A DNA stretch of 26,680 nucleotides from G020353115 sp964481765 (GTDB lineage Bacteria > Bacteroidota > Bacteroidia > Bacteroidales > VadinHA17), in contig CAYZVJ010000039.1 in the NCBI GenBank assembly GCA_964481765.1, positions 1 to 26,680 of the forward strand. Direction: 5' to 3'. This document shows, one piece after another, positions 1 through 6,765 of the stretch (positions within the stretch are counted from its first letter, which is position 1; the number at the start of each line of letters is the position of its first letter). The notes beneath the pieces were generated by a model. The model was not told the DNA's origin. It searched no databases and saw only the letters and a list, made by a program, of their open reading frames with translations. A program made the translations under genes and the position numbers.

Positions 1-29
1 GATCGGTCGGTGATCCTTCACGGTGGCCT

Positions 30-85
30 CCACAATGACAAAAAGGCTGGCTGCCAAACGGCAGCCAGCCTTTTTGTCATTGTGG
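30..85 (-). terminator. Long hairpin terminator of tRNA-Val
   Basis: A perfect 26-bp inverted repeat (30-55 against 60-85) encloses a 4-nt loop. Read on the minus strand, the GC-rich core GGCTGGCTGCC/GGCAGCCAGCC is followed by a T5 run, the form of an intrinsic terminator. A matching A5 run on the other side makes it potentially bidirectional. The outer arm reaches into the last three bases of the tRNA gene (83-85), so the extended stem and the mature acceptor end are mutually exclusive structures. The terminator role is inferred from structure. Confidence 0.8.
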
Positions 86-157
86 GCGATGCAGGATTCG
101 AACCTGCGACTCCCTGCTTGTAAGGCAGGTGCTCTGAACCAACTGAGCTAATCGCCC
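83..157 (-). tRNA. tRNA-Val (anticodon UAC)
   Basis: The minus strand folds into a complete cloverleaf. Acceptor GGGCGAT pairs with ATCGCCC and leaves A as discriminator. The D arm is GCTC/GAGC. The anticodon stem is CCTGC/GCAGG with loop CTTACAA, giving anticodon TAC (UAC, valine). The T arm is GCAGG-TTCGAAT-CCTGC. The length is 75 nt without CCA, and CCA is not encoded in the genome. All stems pair perfectly, so the gene looks functional. It is probably transcribed from the promoter upstream of the tRNA-like remnant at 174-258, because no clear promoter lies between the two. Confidence 0.95.
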
Positions 158-173
158 ATTTCCCAATTTCAAA

Positions 174-258
174 GATTCAAGTCAGTGACCCTCCCGACTT
201 TCAGTCGTGATGCTCTGAACCCTGCCTGCCGGCAGGCAGGCAACTGAGCTAATCGCCC
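174..258 (-). pseudogene. Decayed tRNA-like remnant with palindrome in the D-loop
   Basis: The minus strand starts with the same GGGCGATTAGCTCAGTTG as the tRNA-Val 5' end and continues GTTCAGAGC, but a 20-bp palindrome (221-240) interrupts the D-loop. The next part can form a weak anticodon arm, CACGA-CTGAAAG-TCGGG, with an A/G mismatch; its loop would read GAA (Phe-like). A T-arm-like stretch around 174-189 (CACTGACTTGAATC) resembles GTTCGAATC but lacks pairing, and no 3' acceptor strand is present. I read it as a dead or dying tRNA copy, probably once the first gene of a two-tRNA transcript. Its original identity is uncertain. Confidence 0.6.
221..240. repeat. Perfect 20-bp palindrome (CCTGCC family)
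   Basis: The sequence cctgcctgccggcaggcagg is its own reverse complement. It sits between gaac and caactg, which are contiguous in the intact tRNA-Val D-loop at 83-157, so it looks like a clean insertion without a visible target-site duplication beyond an ambiguous C. The same arms recur at 4182-4220 around a longer loop, and degraded relatives appear near 9961 and 13246. This suggests a dispersed intergenic palindromic repeat. Confidence 0.75.
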
Positions 259-268
259 ATAGCGCGTG

Positions 269-299
269 CAAATATACGAGAGTATTTTGGTTCTGCAAA
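269..299 (-). promoter_or_regulatory. Bacteroidota-type promoter for the tRNA unit
   Basis: On the minus strand TTTG (299-296) is followed after exactly 19 nt by TATATTTG (276-269). This matches the Bacteroidota sigma factor consensus TTTG-N19-TAnnTTTG in both boxes and spacing. Transcription would start about 7 nt downstream, just before the tRNA-like remnant at 258, and read on into tRNA-Val and its terminator. Confidence 0.75.
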
Positions 300-380
300 A
301 AAACAATGATGGTGATTTGTTACATGATAATTGTTCATTGTTTGACGGTTTAACTGGCTAACCGATATTCTCCTCCCCCT

Positions 381-408
381 ACACTGATTCCCGCCTTGGA
401 ATCAGTGT
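381..408. repeat. 11-bp stem-loop
   Basis: acactgattcc (381-391) pairs perfectly with ggaatcagtgt (398-408) around the 6-nt loop cgcctt and is followed by TTTT. C-rich tracts (tcctccccct and ccccctcct) flank both sides. It could be a terminator for plus-strand transcription or a small dispersed repeat; no gene upstream on the plus strand needs a terminator, which favours the repeat reading. Confidence 0.5.
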
Positions 409-672
409 TTTCCCCCTCCTAGAAGGGGATATTATGAATAAGTCCCCACTGACTTAGAAAATGCTTGATAATTATCAACGACAATGCACTCAATAATCCC
501 AATACGTTGTGCTATTAAAAATTAAAGAATATTATTTATACTATCTTTCTGTATATCAAATAATTAATCGTCATACGGATACATTAATAGACGTTTGGTA
601 AATTACGGTCCATGAAAAGGTTTCCCATTATATATCGTTGTAGTTGGACCGCACTGGAAGGGATGCATTCAA

Positions 673-757
673 CCCAGGGTTGCACTCGCTTACACTCGTT
701 TACCCTGGGCTACCAACATTGCGCTCCTATCTTTGTGCCATATGGCACAAAGATAGG
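673..757. repeat. REP-like double hairpin, second arm a 32-bp perfect palindrome
   Basis: Two inverted repeats lie side by side. The first is cccagggt (673-680) with accctggg (702-709) around a 21-nt loop. The second is a perfect 32-bp palindrome at 726-757, with arms cctatctttgtgccat and atggcacaaagatagg meeting without a loop. From memory, a CCCAGGGT...ACCCTGGG hairpin followed by a second palindrome is a layout seen in dispersed Bacteroidota intergenic repeats; this was not verified by a search. The palindrome also occupies the -33 region of the candidate promoter at 765-772, so an operator role is a competing reading. Confidence 0.6.
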
Positions 758-764
758 TTTTAAA

Positions 765-772
765 TATATTTG
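765..772 (+). promoter_or_regulatory. Candidate -7 box upstream of the DUF1670 pair
   Basis: TATATTTG matches TAnnTTTG exactly and begins 8 nt after the end of the 32-bp palindrome. No TTTG is present at the expected -33 distance, where the palindrome lies instead. The predicted start point is near 779, leaving a leader of about 90 nt before the ATG at 868. Confidence 0.35.
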
Positions 773-867
773 TTCATTGACGTATTGTTTTTTATGGTTA
801 GTATCTGTTCTTTCCCGTCTTAATTGTAGATGGCCATCTCTTTTGTATTCACTTTATATTCATTTAT

Positions 868-1668
868 ATGATCAATAATTCTTCCCTACAAAAATGGTCC
901 CGCCTTGAAACAAAAAGTCTGGACAATCAATTCCTTAATGATATTATTAATGGCTTGGGGTGTTCTTCTTTTGAGGCAAAAGCTGTATTGGATACCGTTC
1001 ATAAGGTATATGGCGATTTTTTTGATTGCTCTCGGGAACTGGCTCCAGGCAAAGCTAAATTCATCGTTATATCTGCTGAAGACTCGCCTTCCAGAAAGTT
1101 GACGGAGGCAACTAAAATCAGCGTTACTTTGACCATTAATGATGACAAGGAAGACCTTCCTATAAAAGAGAAAGAAGGTGTTGTTGCCCTTAGGCAACAT
1201 CGGCTGAGTCGCATATGTAACGAAGCATTTATGCAAGGCGGGCTGCTCACTGTTGAAGATATTGCCAACCGCATATTCTGCTGTGGGGAGAGAACCATTG
1301 TGCGCGATTTAAAAGATTTAAGGGAGCAAAACATCTTTGTCCCTCTTCGTTCCACCATAAAGGATATGGGTCGGACACTATCTCAACGTTCCCTGATTGT
1401 CAGGGAGTGGGTTAAAGGAAGTGAATATACAGAGATTGCGCGCAAGACCAATCACAGCATAAAAGCGATAGCCAACTATGTAACCAAGTTCAAACAGGTA
1501 GTGGCACTTATGAAAGACGGGTATGATGTACATACCATTGCTTTTGTGACCAAAATATCAAAACGGTTGGCGGAAGAGTATATCGACATCAAAGCCCACT
1601 CGATTATTGTCCCTTCCCGTAAAGACGAACTTGAAAATTTATTAAAAAAAAGAAAACCAAACGAATAG
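868..1668 (+). CDS. DUF1670-family helix-turn-helix protein, first of a tandem pair
   Basis: This 266-aa protein has no assigned function. Its layout fits my recollection of the DUF1670 family: an N-terminal helical part (RLETKSL), then LRQHRLSRICNEAFMQGGLL, then a helix-turn-helix-like segment around residues 126-151. The signature DMG follows, then a second helix-turn-helix-like segment around 186-211 (EYTEIARKTNHSIKAIANYV), and a third helical repeat near 222-243. There is no signal peptide or membrane segment, so it should be cytoplasmic and probably binds DNA. It is clearly paralogous to the next gene, 11 nt downstream, so the two are likely co-transcribed. The ATG has no Shine-Dalgarno, as is common in this phylum. 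Family assignment is from motif memory, not a search; the role is unknown. Confidence 0.75.
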   Translation: MINNSSLQKWSRLETKSLDNQFLNDIINGLGCSSFEAKAVLDTVHKVYGDFFDCSRELAPGKAKFIVISAEDSPSRKLTEATKISVTLTINDDKEDLPIKEKEGVVALRQHRLSRICNEAFMQGGLLTVEDIANRIFCCGERTIVRDLKDLREQNIFVPLRSTIKDMGRTLSQRSLIVREWVKGSEYTEIARKTNHSIKAIANYVTKFKQVVALMKDGYDVHTIAFVTKISKRLAEEYIDIKAHSIIVPSRKDELENLLKKRKPNE

Positions 1669-1679
1669 AAAAATGTGAT

Positions 1680-2447
1680 ATGTTACCAATTTCATATGAA
1701 TCAAAACACTACAGTTCAGCCCATAAACGGTTTTTAAAACCTGCTATCGAGAACTTCTTCAAAACGGAGTTCACTAAATCTTTTGGACCAAATGTCCGTA
1801 GCTTTATTGCTGACGAACTGATAAAAATTTTCCAATCGAATAACAGGGACATTAACTCCATAAAGCCGGGGCAAGTACTTTGGAATGCAATCCATAAAGA
1901 CACCAGGGCCGATTCCCATAAAATGAAACTTGTTCCGGTCATCCTTACTTTAGTCAGTGACGAGGATATTTCTAAACTTGAAAGAGGGTTAAAAATATCG
2001 GAACACAAACAGAACGTAGTTGCCCGAATATTGAGAGAAGCTTATTCACAAGGGGCACTGCTTTCCATGAGGGATGTTAGTTTGCTTCTGGGAATGTCTG
2101 ATTCTTATGCTACATACAATAGGAAAAAGTATGAGGAAAAACATAATGTCGATTTACCACACCCTGGTAATTTACAAGATATGGGATCATGTATAACGCA
2201 CAAATATCAAATTATATACAAGTGCGTGATCGAAAAAAAAGATCCAGCAGTTGCCGCAAAAGAGACTAATCATAGCATAGTGGCAGTTGACCGTTATCTC
2301 GAAGATTTTAATCGCGTAAAGACCTTATACCTTGATGATAAAGATGAAAATTATATTCATCTTGTCACCAAACTATCGTTAAATTTGATTGCTCAATATA
2401 TAAGCATTATAAATCAATACGTCAAAGAATTTAATGTTGCTATTTAA
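1680..2447 (+). CDS. DUF1670-family helix-turn-helix protein, second of a tandem pair
   Basis: This 255-aa paralog of the preceding gene shares the order QGALL, DMG, TNHSI and VTKLS (VTKIS in the first gene) at equivalent spacing, but identity is low, so the duplication is old. The N-terminal third (residues 1-110) differs most and holds KPGQVLWNAI, which corresponds to the first gene's APGKAKFIVI. The central segment (about 122-150, LLSMRDVSLLLGMSDSYATY) and the segment around TNHSIVAVDRYLEDF look like two helix-turn-helix units. It is soluble, with no signal peptide. The start lies 11 nt after the upstream stop; a nearer ATG is followed at once by TGA, so 1680 is the first usable start. The two divergent copies could form a heteromeric DNA-binding complex, which is inference only. 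Confidence 0.72.
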   Translation: MLPISYESKHYSSAHKRFLKPAIENFFKTEFTKSFGPNVRSFIADELIKIFQSNNRDINSIKPGQVLWNAIHKDTRADSHKMKLVPVILTLVSDEDISKLERGLKISEHKQNVVARILREAYSQGALLSMRDVSLLLGMSDSYATYNRKKYEEKHNVDLPHPGNLQDMGSCITHKYQIIYKCVIEKKDPAVAAKETNHSIVAVDRYLEDFNRVKTLYLDDKDENYIHLVTKLSLNLIAQYISIINQYVKEFNVAI

Positions 2448-2612
2448 ACTAAAAATTATTTATTAAAAAAATATGCGTTTTTACTTGTTTAGCCATATTG
2501 CTTTATCAACGGAGCTAAAAAATTAATAACCAAATACAAATAATAACTTCCTTAGCTTTTATTACTATTTATTTTGATCAGCCAAATTCATTTAAATTTT
2601 CCAATTCTATTT

Positions 2613-3902
2613 CTACACAACCTCTGCCACAACAAACGTGCTGCCTCCGATAAACACAAGATCATCCGGGCCGGCCAGGGACTTTGCCTTTTCAACTGCC
2701 TCCTTTACCGACGGAATAACCTCTCCTGTTAATCCCTTTATTGCGGCTTTTCCTGCCAGCATGTGAGCATCCATTGCCCTTGGGATCTGCGCCCGGGTGA
2801 AAAACCAGGTAGCATCTCCGGGCAATACATCAAAAATGGGGTCCGGGTTCTTATCACTGACCATACCAAAAACCATCCATAACCGTTTATGCGGGGTTTG
2901 ATAAATCTGCGAAACCACGCTTTTGATCCCCTCAAGGTTGTGTCCGCTGTCACAAACCACCAGTGGCTGATGACCCAATACCTGCCACCTTCCCAAAAGC
3001 CCGGTGTTCACAGTAACATTAGCCAGACCGTTATAGACCCGGTCAACCGGGATTGTATATCCTGTTTTTCCCAGCTGCTCAACAGACATTAACACAGTTG
3101 CAACATTCTTTCGCTGGTATAAACCCAGTAAATCAAGGATCAGATCCTTATAAACAAGGCTATCATTTCGATAAACATTCATGGATTGCTTCCCATCAGG
3201 TGTCAGGAAACTATAGGGGATGGAATAAACACGATCGGCAAAGTAAATATCGGATCCCTTCTCCGCTGCTCTTTCGATAAAAATAGCATCTGTCTCACTA
3301 CCGGATTCACCAATAACAACCGGGACCTTGTTTTTAATGATCCCGGCTTTTTCACCCGCAATCTCAGCCAATCCCGATCCCAGGTATTCCATGTGATCAT
3401 GACCGATATTGGTAATGACAGACAAAATCGGATCCAGGATGTTTGTCGAGTCGAGCCGCCCGCCCATACCAACCTCAACCACTGCAACATCCACCCGTTC
3501 CTGCTCAAAATGGTGAAAAGCCATGGCAACCGTCATTTCAAAAAAGGAGGGCCTGATCCGCTCAAACAGCTCCCTGTTGTCAGCAACAAACCGGACAACC
3601 TCATTTTCACCAATGGGTACACCATTGACTCGAATCCGTTCACGAAAATCTTTCAGGTGAGGCGATGTGTACAACCCGGTTTTGTACCCGGCTTCCTGCA
3701 AAACAGAAGCAAGCATGTGCGAAACCGATCCTTTCCCATTGGTTCCGGCTACATGCACGGACCGGAAGTTCCGGTGAGGATAATTGAAATGCCTGTCGAG
3801 CTCCAGTGTGGTACCAAGATCGGATTTATATGCCACCTTGCCAACCCGTTGGAACATGGGAAGGCTTTTGAATAAGTAGTCGAGGGTTTCCTTGTAATTC
3901 AT
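2613..3902 (-). CDS. folC: Bifunctional folylpolyglutamate synthase / dihydrofolate synthase
   Basis: FolC joins L-glutamate to dihydropteroate and to folates with ATP, in the cytoplasm. The 429-aa length is normal for the family. The Mur-ligase-type P-loop GTNGKGS is at residues 53-59. The conserved VVEVGMGGRLDSTN segment follows in the central domain, then TNIGHDHMEYLG, and the C-terminal domain carries DSGHN. The start ATG follows the stop of a small upstream frame (ATTTGAATG on the minus strand), and the region just upstream is a run of 10-11-bp repeats (3909-3960) resembling the gene's first codons. It converges with the DUF1670 pair and has no operon partner in the window. The identification is firm; whether both activities are retained cannot be read from sequence. 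Confidence 0.93.
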   Translation of the reverse strand: MNYKETLDYLFKSLPMFQRVGKVAYKSDLGTTLELDRHFNYPHRNFRSVHVAGTNGKGSVSHMLASVLQEAGYKTGLYTSPHLKDFRERIRVNGVPIGENEVVRFVADNRELFERIRPSFFEMTVAMAFHHFEQERVDVAVVEVGMGGRLDSTNILDPILSVITNIGHDHMEYLGSGLAEIAGEKAGIIKNKVPVVIGESGSETDAIFIERAAEKGSDIYFADRVYSIPYSFLTPDGKQSMNVYRNDSLVYKDLILDLLGLYQRKNVATVLMSVEQLGKTGYTIPVDRVYNGLANVTVNTGLLGRWQVLGHQPLVVCDSGHNLEGIKSVVSQIYQTPHKRLWMVFGMVSDKNPDPIFDVLPGDATWFFTRAQIPRAMDAHMLAGKAAIKGLTGEVIPSVKEAVEKAKSLAGPDDLVFIGGSTFVVAEVV

Positions 3903-3908
3903 TCAAAT

Positions 3909-3960
3909 GTAACTCAGTAGTAACTCATTGTAACTCATAGTAACTCGATAGTAATTCGTA
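3909..3960. repeat. Five degenerate 10-11-bp tandem repeats before folC
   Basis: Units gtaactcagta, gtaactcatt, gtaactcata, gtaactcgata and gtaattcgta follow one another without gaps. On the minus strand they read (A)TGAGTTAC, close to the first bases of folC (ATGAATTAC). The same GAGTTAY words reappear in the gap at 9940-10010. The function is unknown; expansion by replication slippage would explain the pattern. Confidence 0.75.
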
Positions 3961-4257
3961 TCTCGGTTACGGTCCTGAAAGAACAAAAATCTTCGATTTT
4001 GTATTTTTTCGAGGATCGGTGTTCGTTTTTCGTCAAGAAACGCATTACTCGTCATTCGTAACTTGTTTACCCGAGTACCGAGTAACCAGGACCGAGTACC
4101 TGTACCCATAACAGCTGATTACTAATTTCTCACCACTCGCCACTCGTTTCTCTTCTTCTTAAATCCGCAATTCGATATCCGCCTGCCTGCCGGTTCACCA
4201 GCCTGTGGCTGGCAGGCAGGAAATCCGAATATTATGAAACTCTGTACACTGAACTCA
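3961..4257. other. Intergenic patchwork of degenerate repeats
   Basis: No gene is supported. The stretch is built from short related words (cgagtacc, gtaacc, actcgtca, cactcgcc) and ends in a CCTGCC-family palindrome. The cluster ccgagtaccgagtaacc around 4075-4105 is related in the reverse orientation to ctcggttctcggtcctcgg near 9829-9842. No convincing folC promoter or nitroreductase terminator was found. Confidence 0.5.
4182..4220. repeat. CCTGCC-family inverted repeat with nested hairpin
   Basis: cctgcctgcc (4182-4191) pairs with ggcaggcagg (4211-4220). The 19-nt interior contains ccagcc-tgt-ggctgg, partly overlapping the outer arm, so it can form a second small hairpin. The outer arms are identical to those of the 20-bp palindrome inside the tRNA remnant (221-240). 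Confidence 0.7.
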
Positions 4258-4767
4258 TCACCACATATTCCAATGCACTCGTTCGGGTTTGAACCGTTGC
4301 GGGACCGGTTTTTCTTCAGCGGGCTTGCCGATTGCAACGACGGCAAAGGGCTGGATATTATCCGGAAGGTTAAACAGTTCCTTCATTTCTGCTTTTCGTT
4401 CCTCACGCGGGTGGACACCGCACCAGACGGCACCCAGTCCGATTCCGTGAGCAGCCAGTAAAAGGTTCTGAGTGGCTGCAGCACAATCCACTGCCCAGTA
4501 TCCCTTGCTGAGTTCCATGGATTCATCCCCGCAAATCAGCACTGCATAGGAAGCATCTTTCACCATCTTTGCATAGGGATGGATCCGGGTGATCTGATCC
4601 TTCAGTTCAATATCATCGATGACCAGAAAATGCCAGGGTTGCTGGTTATTCGCCGACGGTGCGTACATGGCAGCCCGCAAGATGGTTTGAATTTCTTCCC
4701 GGGAAACGGGTTCACCGGAGTATTTGCGTATGCTTCGCCGGTTTATAATTGCATCAAACAGATCCAT
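4258..4767 (-). CDS. Nitroreductase family FMN oxidoreductase
   Basis: This is a small flavin oxidoreductase of the nitroreductase fold, expected to act as a homodimer with FMN and NAD(P)H; the substrate is unknown. From the ATG at 4767 the protein is 169 aa. The FMN-phosphate-binding RRSIRKY lies near the start, followed by APSANNQQPWHF and GLGAVWCG, all typical of the family. A longer frame reaches a TTG at 4818, but the extra 17 residues precede the normal MDLFDAIINRRS start and lack family similarity, so the ATG is preferred. The gene diverges from phoH; the roughly 100-bp gap between them must hold both promoters, but I see no consensus boxes with correct spacing. Confidence 0.88.
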   Translation of the reverse strand: MDLFDAIINRRSIRKYSGEPVSREEIQTILRAAMYAPSANNQQPWHFLVIDDIELKDQITRIHPYAKMVKDASYAVLICGDESMELSKGYWAVDCAAATQNLLLAAHGIGLGAVWCGVHPREERKAEMKELFNLPDNIQPFAVVAIGKPAEEKPVPQRFKPERVHWNMW

Positions 4768-4871
4768 AAGCGTAATATTTAGATAAACAGATTTGCTTTG
4801 CCTTTCCCAAGATAGCAAAATTTAGTACATTTATCGATGAGTCATACACATCAACAGAGAATAGCATTATT

Positions 4872-6200
4872 ATGAAAAAATCGAATAAAATTTTTGTCCT
4901 CGACACCAATGTGTTATTGCATGATTACCATTGTATCTACAATTTTCAGGAGAACGATATCATTATTCCCATCGTGGTACTGGAAGAGCTTGATAAATTT
5001 AAACGGGGAAACAATATCATCAACATGCATGCCAGGGAGCTCACCAGGGAACTGGACAAGCTTTCGGGAGATGGTCTCTTTGCCGGCGGTATCTCCCTGG
5101 GTAATGGCAGAGGTAAGTTGTTTATCGAAACCGGTAAAGAGTATTCGAAAATGGTCAGTGAATCGTTTCCTGAAAAGACTCCGGATCACCGGATTCTTGC
5201 GATTGCTGACTACGTCAGGGTCAGTAATCCATCTAAAAAGGTTTTTCTGGTTACCAAGGACATTAACCTGAGAATGAAGTCGAAATCACTGGGGATCCCT
5301 GCACAGGACTATGAGACGGATAAGGTAACCAACCTTGATGAATTGTATAAAGGGGTCTCTGTTAAAGAGAAAATCGACAATCAATTGGTCTCACAGTTAT
5401 ATGATAACCATGATGGTATTCCGGTAGAGGAATTCATGTTAGAGGAAGAGCCTTATGCACATCAATATTTCATCATGAAAAGTGAGAAGTCAAGTGCTCT
5501 CGCCCATTACGATCCGTTCAACAAGGTAATCAACCGGATAGAGAAGATCACGGCATATGGCATTGAACCGCGGAATGCGGAGCAAACCTTTTCTCTGGAT
5601 GCTCTCACAAGACCCGAAATACAGCTTATCGGTCTTACGGGAAAAGCGGGTACAGGCAAAACCCTTCTGGCACTGGCTGCCGCATTGCATCAGCGAAGGA
5701 ATTACAAACAGATCTTCCTGGCGCGTCCGATCATCCCTCTGGCGAACCGTGACATGGGATTTCTCCCCGGTGATGTGAGTGAAAAAATTGAACCTTACAT
5801 GCAACCATTGTTTGACAACCTGACAGTGATACGGCATAAGTTCAGCCAGCAAAGCAAGGAATACCAAAAGATTGAGGAGATGCTGACAGAAGAGAAGCTG
5901 GTTATCACGCCCCTCGCCTATATCCGTGGAAGGAGTCTTTCAAATATATTCTTTATTGTCGATGAAGCACAAAACCTCACTCCGCATGAAGTAAAAACGA
6001 TCATTACCAGAGCCGGTGAAGGAACAAAAATGATCTTTACCGGAGATATCGAGCAGATTGATTCTCCGTACCTCGATATCGGTTCGAATGGATTAAGTTA
6101 TCTTACCGACAAAATGAAGGGTCAGAATGTTTTTGCACATGTCAACCTGGTAAAAGGAGAACGTAGTTTCCTTGCTGAACTGGCAAGTCAAATACTGTAG
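4872..6200 (+). CDS. PhoH-like PIN-domain ATPase
   Basis: This 442-aa protein joins an N-terminal PIN nuclease domain (residues about 6-150, first acidic residue D11 in VLDTNVLLHDY) to a C-terminal PhoH ATPase/helicase-like domain. Walker A is GKAGTGKT at 257-264 and Walker B is IVDEAQN with D364-E365, followed by TGDIEQID. This is the PhoH2/YlaK-type architecture, for which RNA-unwinding and RNase activity has been reported in mycobacterial relatives; the role in Bacteroidota is not established. It is cytoplasmic. The ATG at 4872 fits the family start. It is the first gene of a co-directional run reaching sixA 41 nt further on, so co-transcription is possible. Confidence 0.92.
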   Translation: MKKSNKIFVLDTNVLLHDYHCIYNFQENDIIIPIVVLEELDKFKRGNNIINMHARELTRELDKLSGDGLFAGGISLGNGRGKLFIETGKEYSKMVSESFPEKTPDHRILAIADYVRVSNPSKKVFLVTKDINLRMKSKSLGIPAQDYETDKVTNLDELYKGVSVKEKIDNQLVSQLYDNHDGIPVEEFMLEEEPYAHQYFIMKSEKSSALAHYDPFNKVINRIEKITAYGIEPRNAEQTFSLDALTRPEIQLIGLTGKAGTGKTLLALAAALHQRRNYKQIFLARPIIPLANRDMGFLPGDVSEKIEPYMQPLFDNLTVIRHKFSQQSKEYQKIEEMLTEEKLVITPLAYIRGRSLSNIFFIVDEAQNLTPHEVKTIITRAGEGTKMIFTGDIEQIDSPYLDIGSNGLSYLTDKMKGQNVFAHVNLVKGERSFLAELASQIL

Positions 6201-6241
6201 TGAGATCGTAAACCAGGCACTGTACCAAACAGTCACACAAA

Positions 6242-6736
6242 ATGAACAGACAACTCTTCATAGTCAGGCACGGTAAATCAGACTGGAGTGTTCCGGAACT
6301 GAGGGACATTGACCGTCCTCTCAAGAACCGGGGAGTGCAAAATGCCTACACCATGGCCGGATTCATCAAAGAAAAAGGATTAAAACCGGAAATAATGATC
6401 TCCAGTCCGGCAGCCCGGGCATTAAACACCGCATCGATTTTTTTCAGGGTATTGGAAATGAAACCGGATGAAATGATCGTTGATGAACGGATGTATCATG
6501 CCAGTCCGGGTGAGATAATGGAAATCATAACAGCGGTGCCGGATAAATTTCAATCCATCATGATTTTTGGACACAATCCAAGCTTCACACAACTGGCGAA
6601 TGTTTTTTTAACTGAACACATATACAATATCCCAACAGCCGGAGTGGTGTTTCTTGACTTTGTAATGAATAAATGGCAGGAAATCAGCAAAACGAAACCT
6701 GTGGATCATTTCTTTGAGTATCCCAAGAATTTATAA
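6242..6736 (+). CDS. SixA-type histidine phosphatase
   Basis: This 164-aa member of the histidine phosphatase superfamily has the catalytic RHG motif at residues 9-11 (phospho-accepting H10) and the second core histidine at H111 in FGHNPS. Its size and the RHGKSDWS start match the SixA branch, which in E. coli removes phosphate from phosphohistidine proteins. It is cytoplasmic, with no signal peptide. It ends 29 nt before ppk1, so the two probably share a transcript. This raises the possibility of a phosphate- or polyphosphate-related substrate, which is inference. The symbol sixA is withheld because the substrate is not known. Confidence 0.88.
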   Translation: MNRQLFIVRHGKSDWSVPELRDIDRPLKNRGVQNAYTMAGFIKEKGLKPEIMISSPAARALNTASIFFRVLEMKPDEMIVDERMYHASPGEIMEIITAVPDKFQSIMIFGHNPSFTQLANVFLTEHIYNIPTAGVVFLDFVMNKWQEISKTKPVDHFFEYPKNL

Positions 6737-6765
6737 ACACGACTTAAAGGAAGGATGAAACGAGC

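Larger units (their letters stand above)
300..867. other. AT-rich non-coding stretch upstream of the DUF1670 pair
   Basis: No gene is supported here. The short open frame at 612-878 runs straight through the inverted repeats and resembles no protein I know. The stretch holds a hairpin at 381-408, a REP-like pair of inverted repeats at 673-757 and a promoter-like box at 765-772. The rest is AT-rich without recognisable structure. Confidence 0.6.

Noticed and set aside
612..878. An 88-residue plus-strand open frame upstream of the DUF1670 pair
   Set aside because: It reads through two inverted repeats, has no family resemblance and overlaps the start of the real gene at 868.
83..2612. Integrase-type genomic island inserted at the tRNA-Val 3' end
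   Set aside because: Islands join the 3' end of a tRNA, but here the duplicated part is the 5' half and lies upstream of the gene; no integrase is present.
3203..3875. Long open frames antisense or in other frames of folC (for example 3186-3875 plus strand)
   Set aside because: Shadows of a well-supported gene on the opposite strand with no recognisable protein motifs.
3909..3960. CRISPR array
   Set aside because: Units are only 10-11 bp and abut directly, with no spacers and no cas genes.
4768..4818. Nitroreductase start at TTG 4818
   Set aside because: The ATG at 4767 places the FMN-binding motif at the usual distance; the extra 17 residues are unlike the family.
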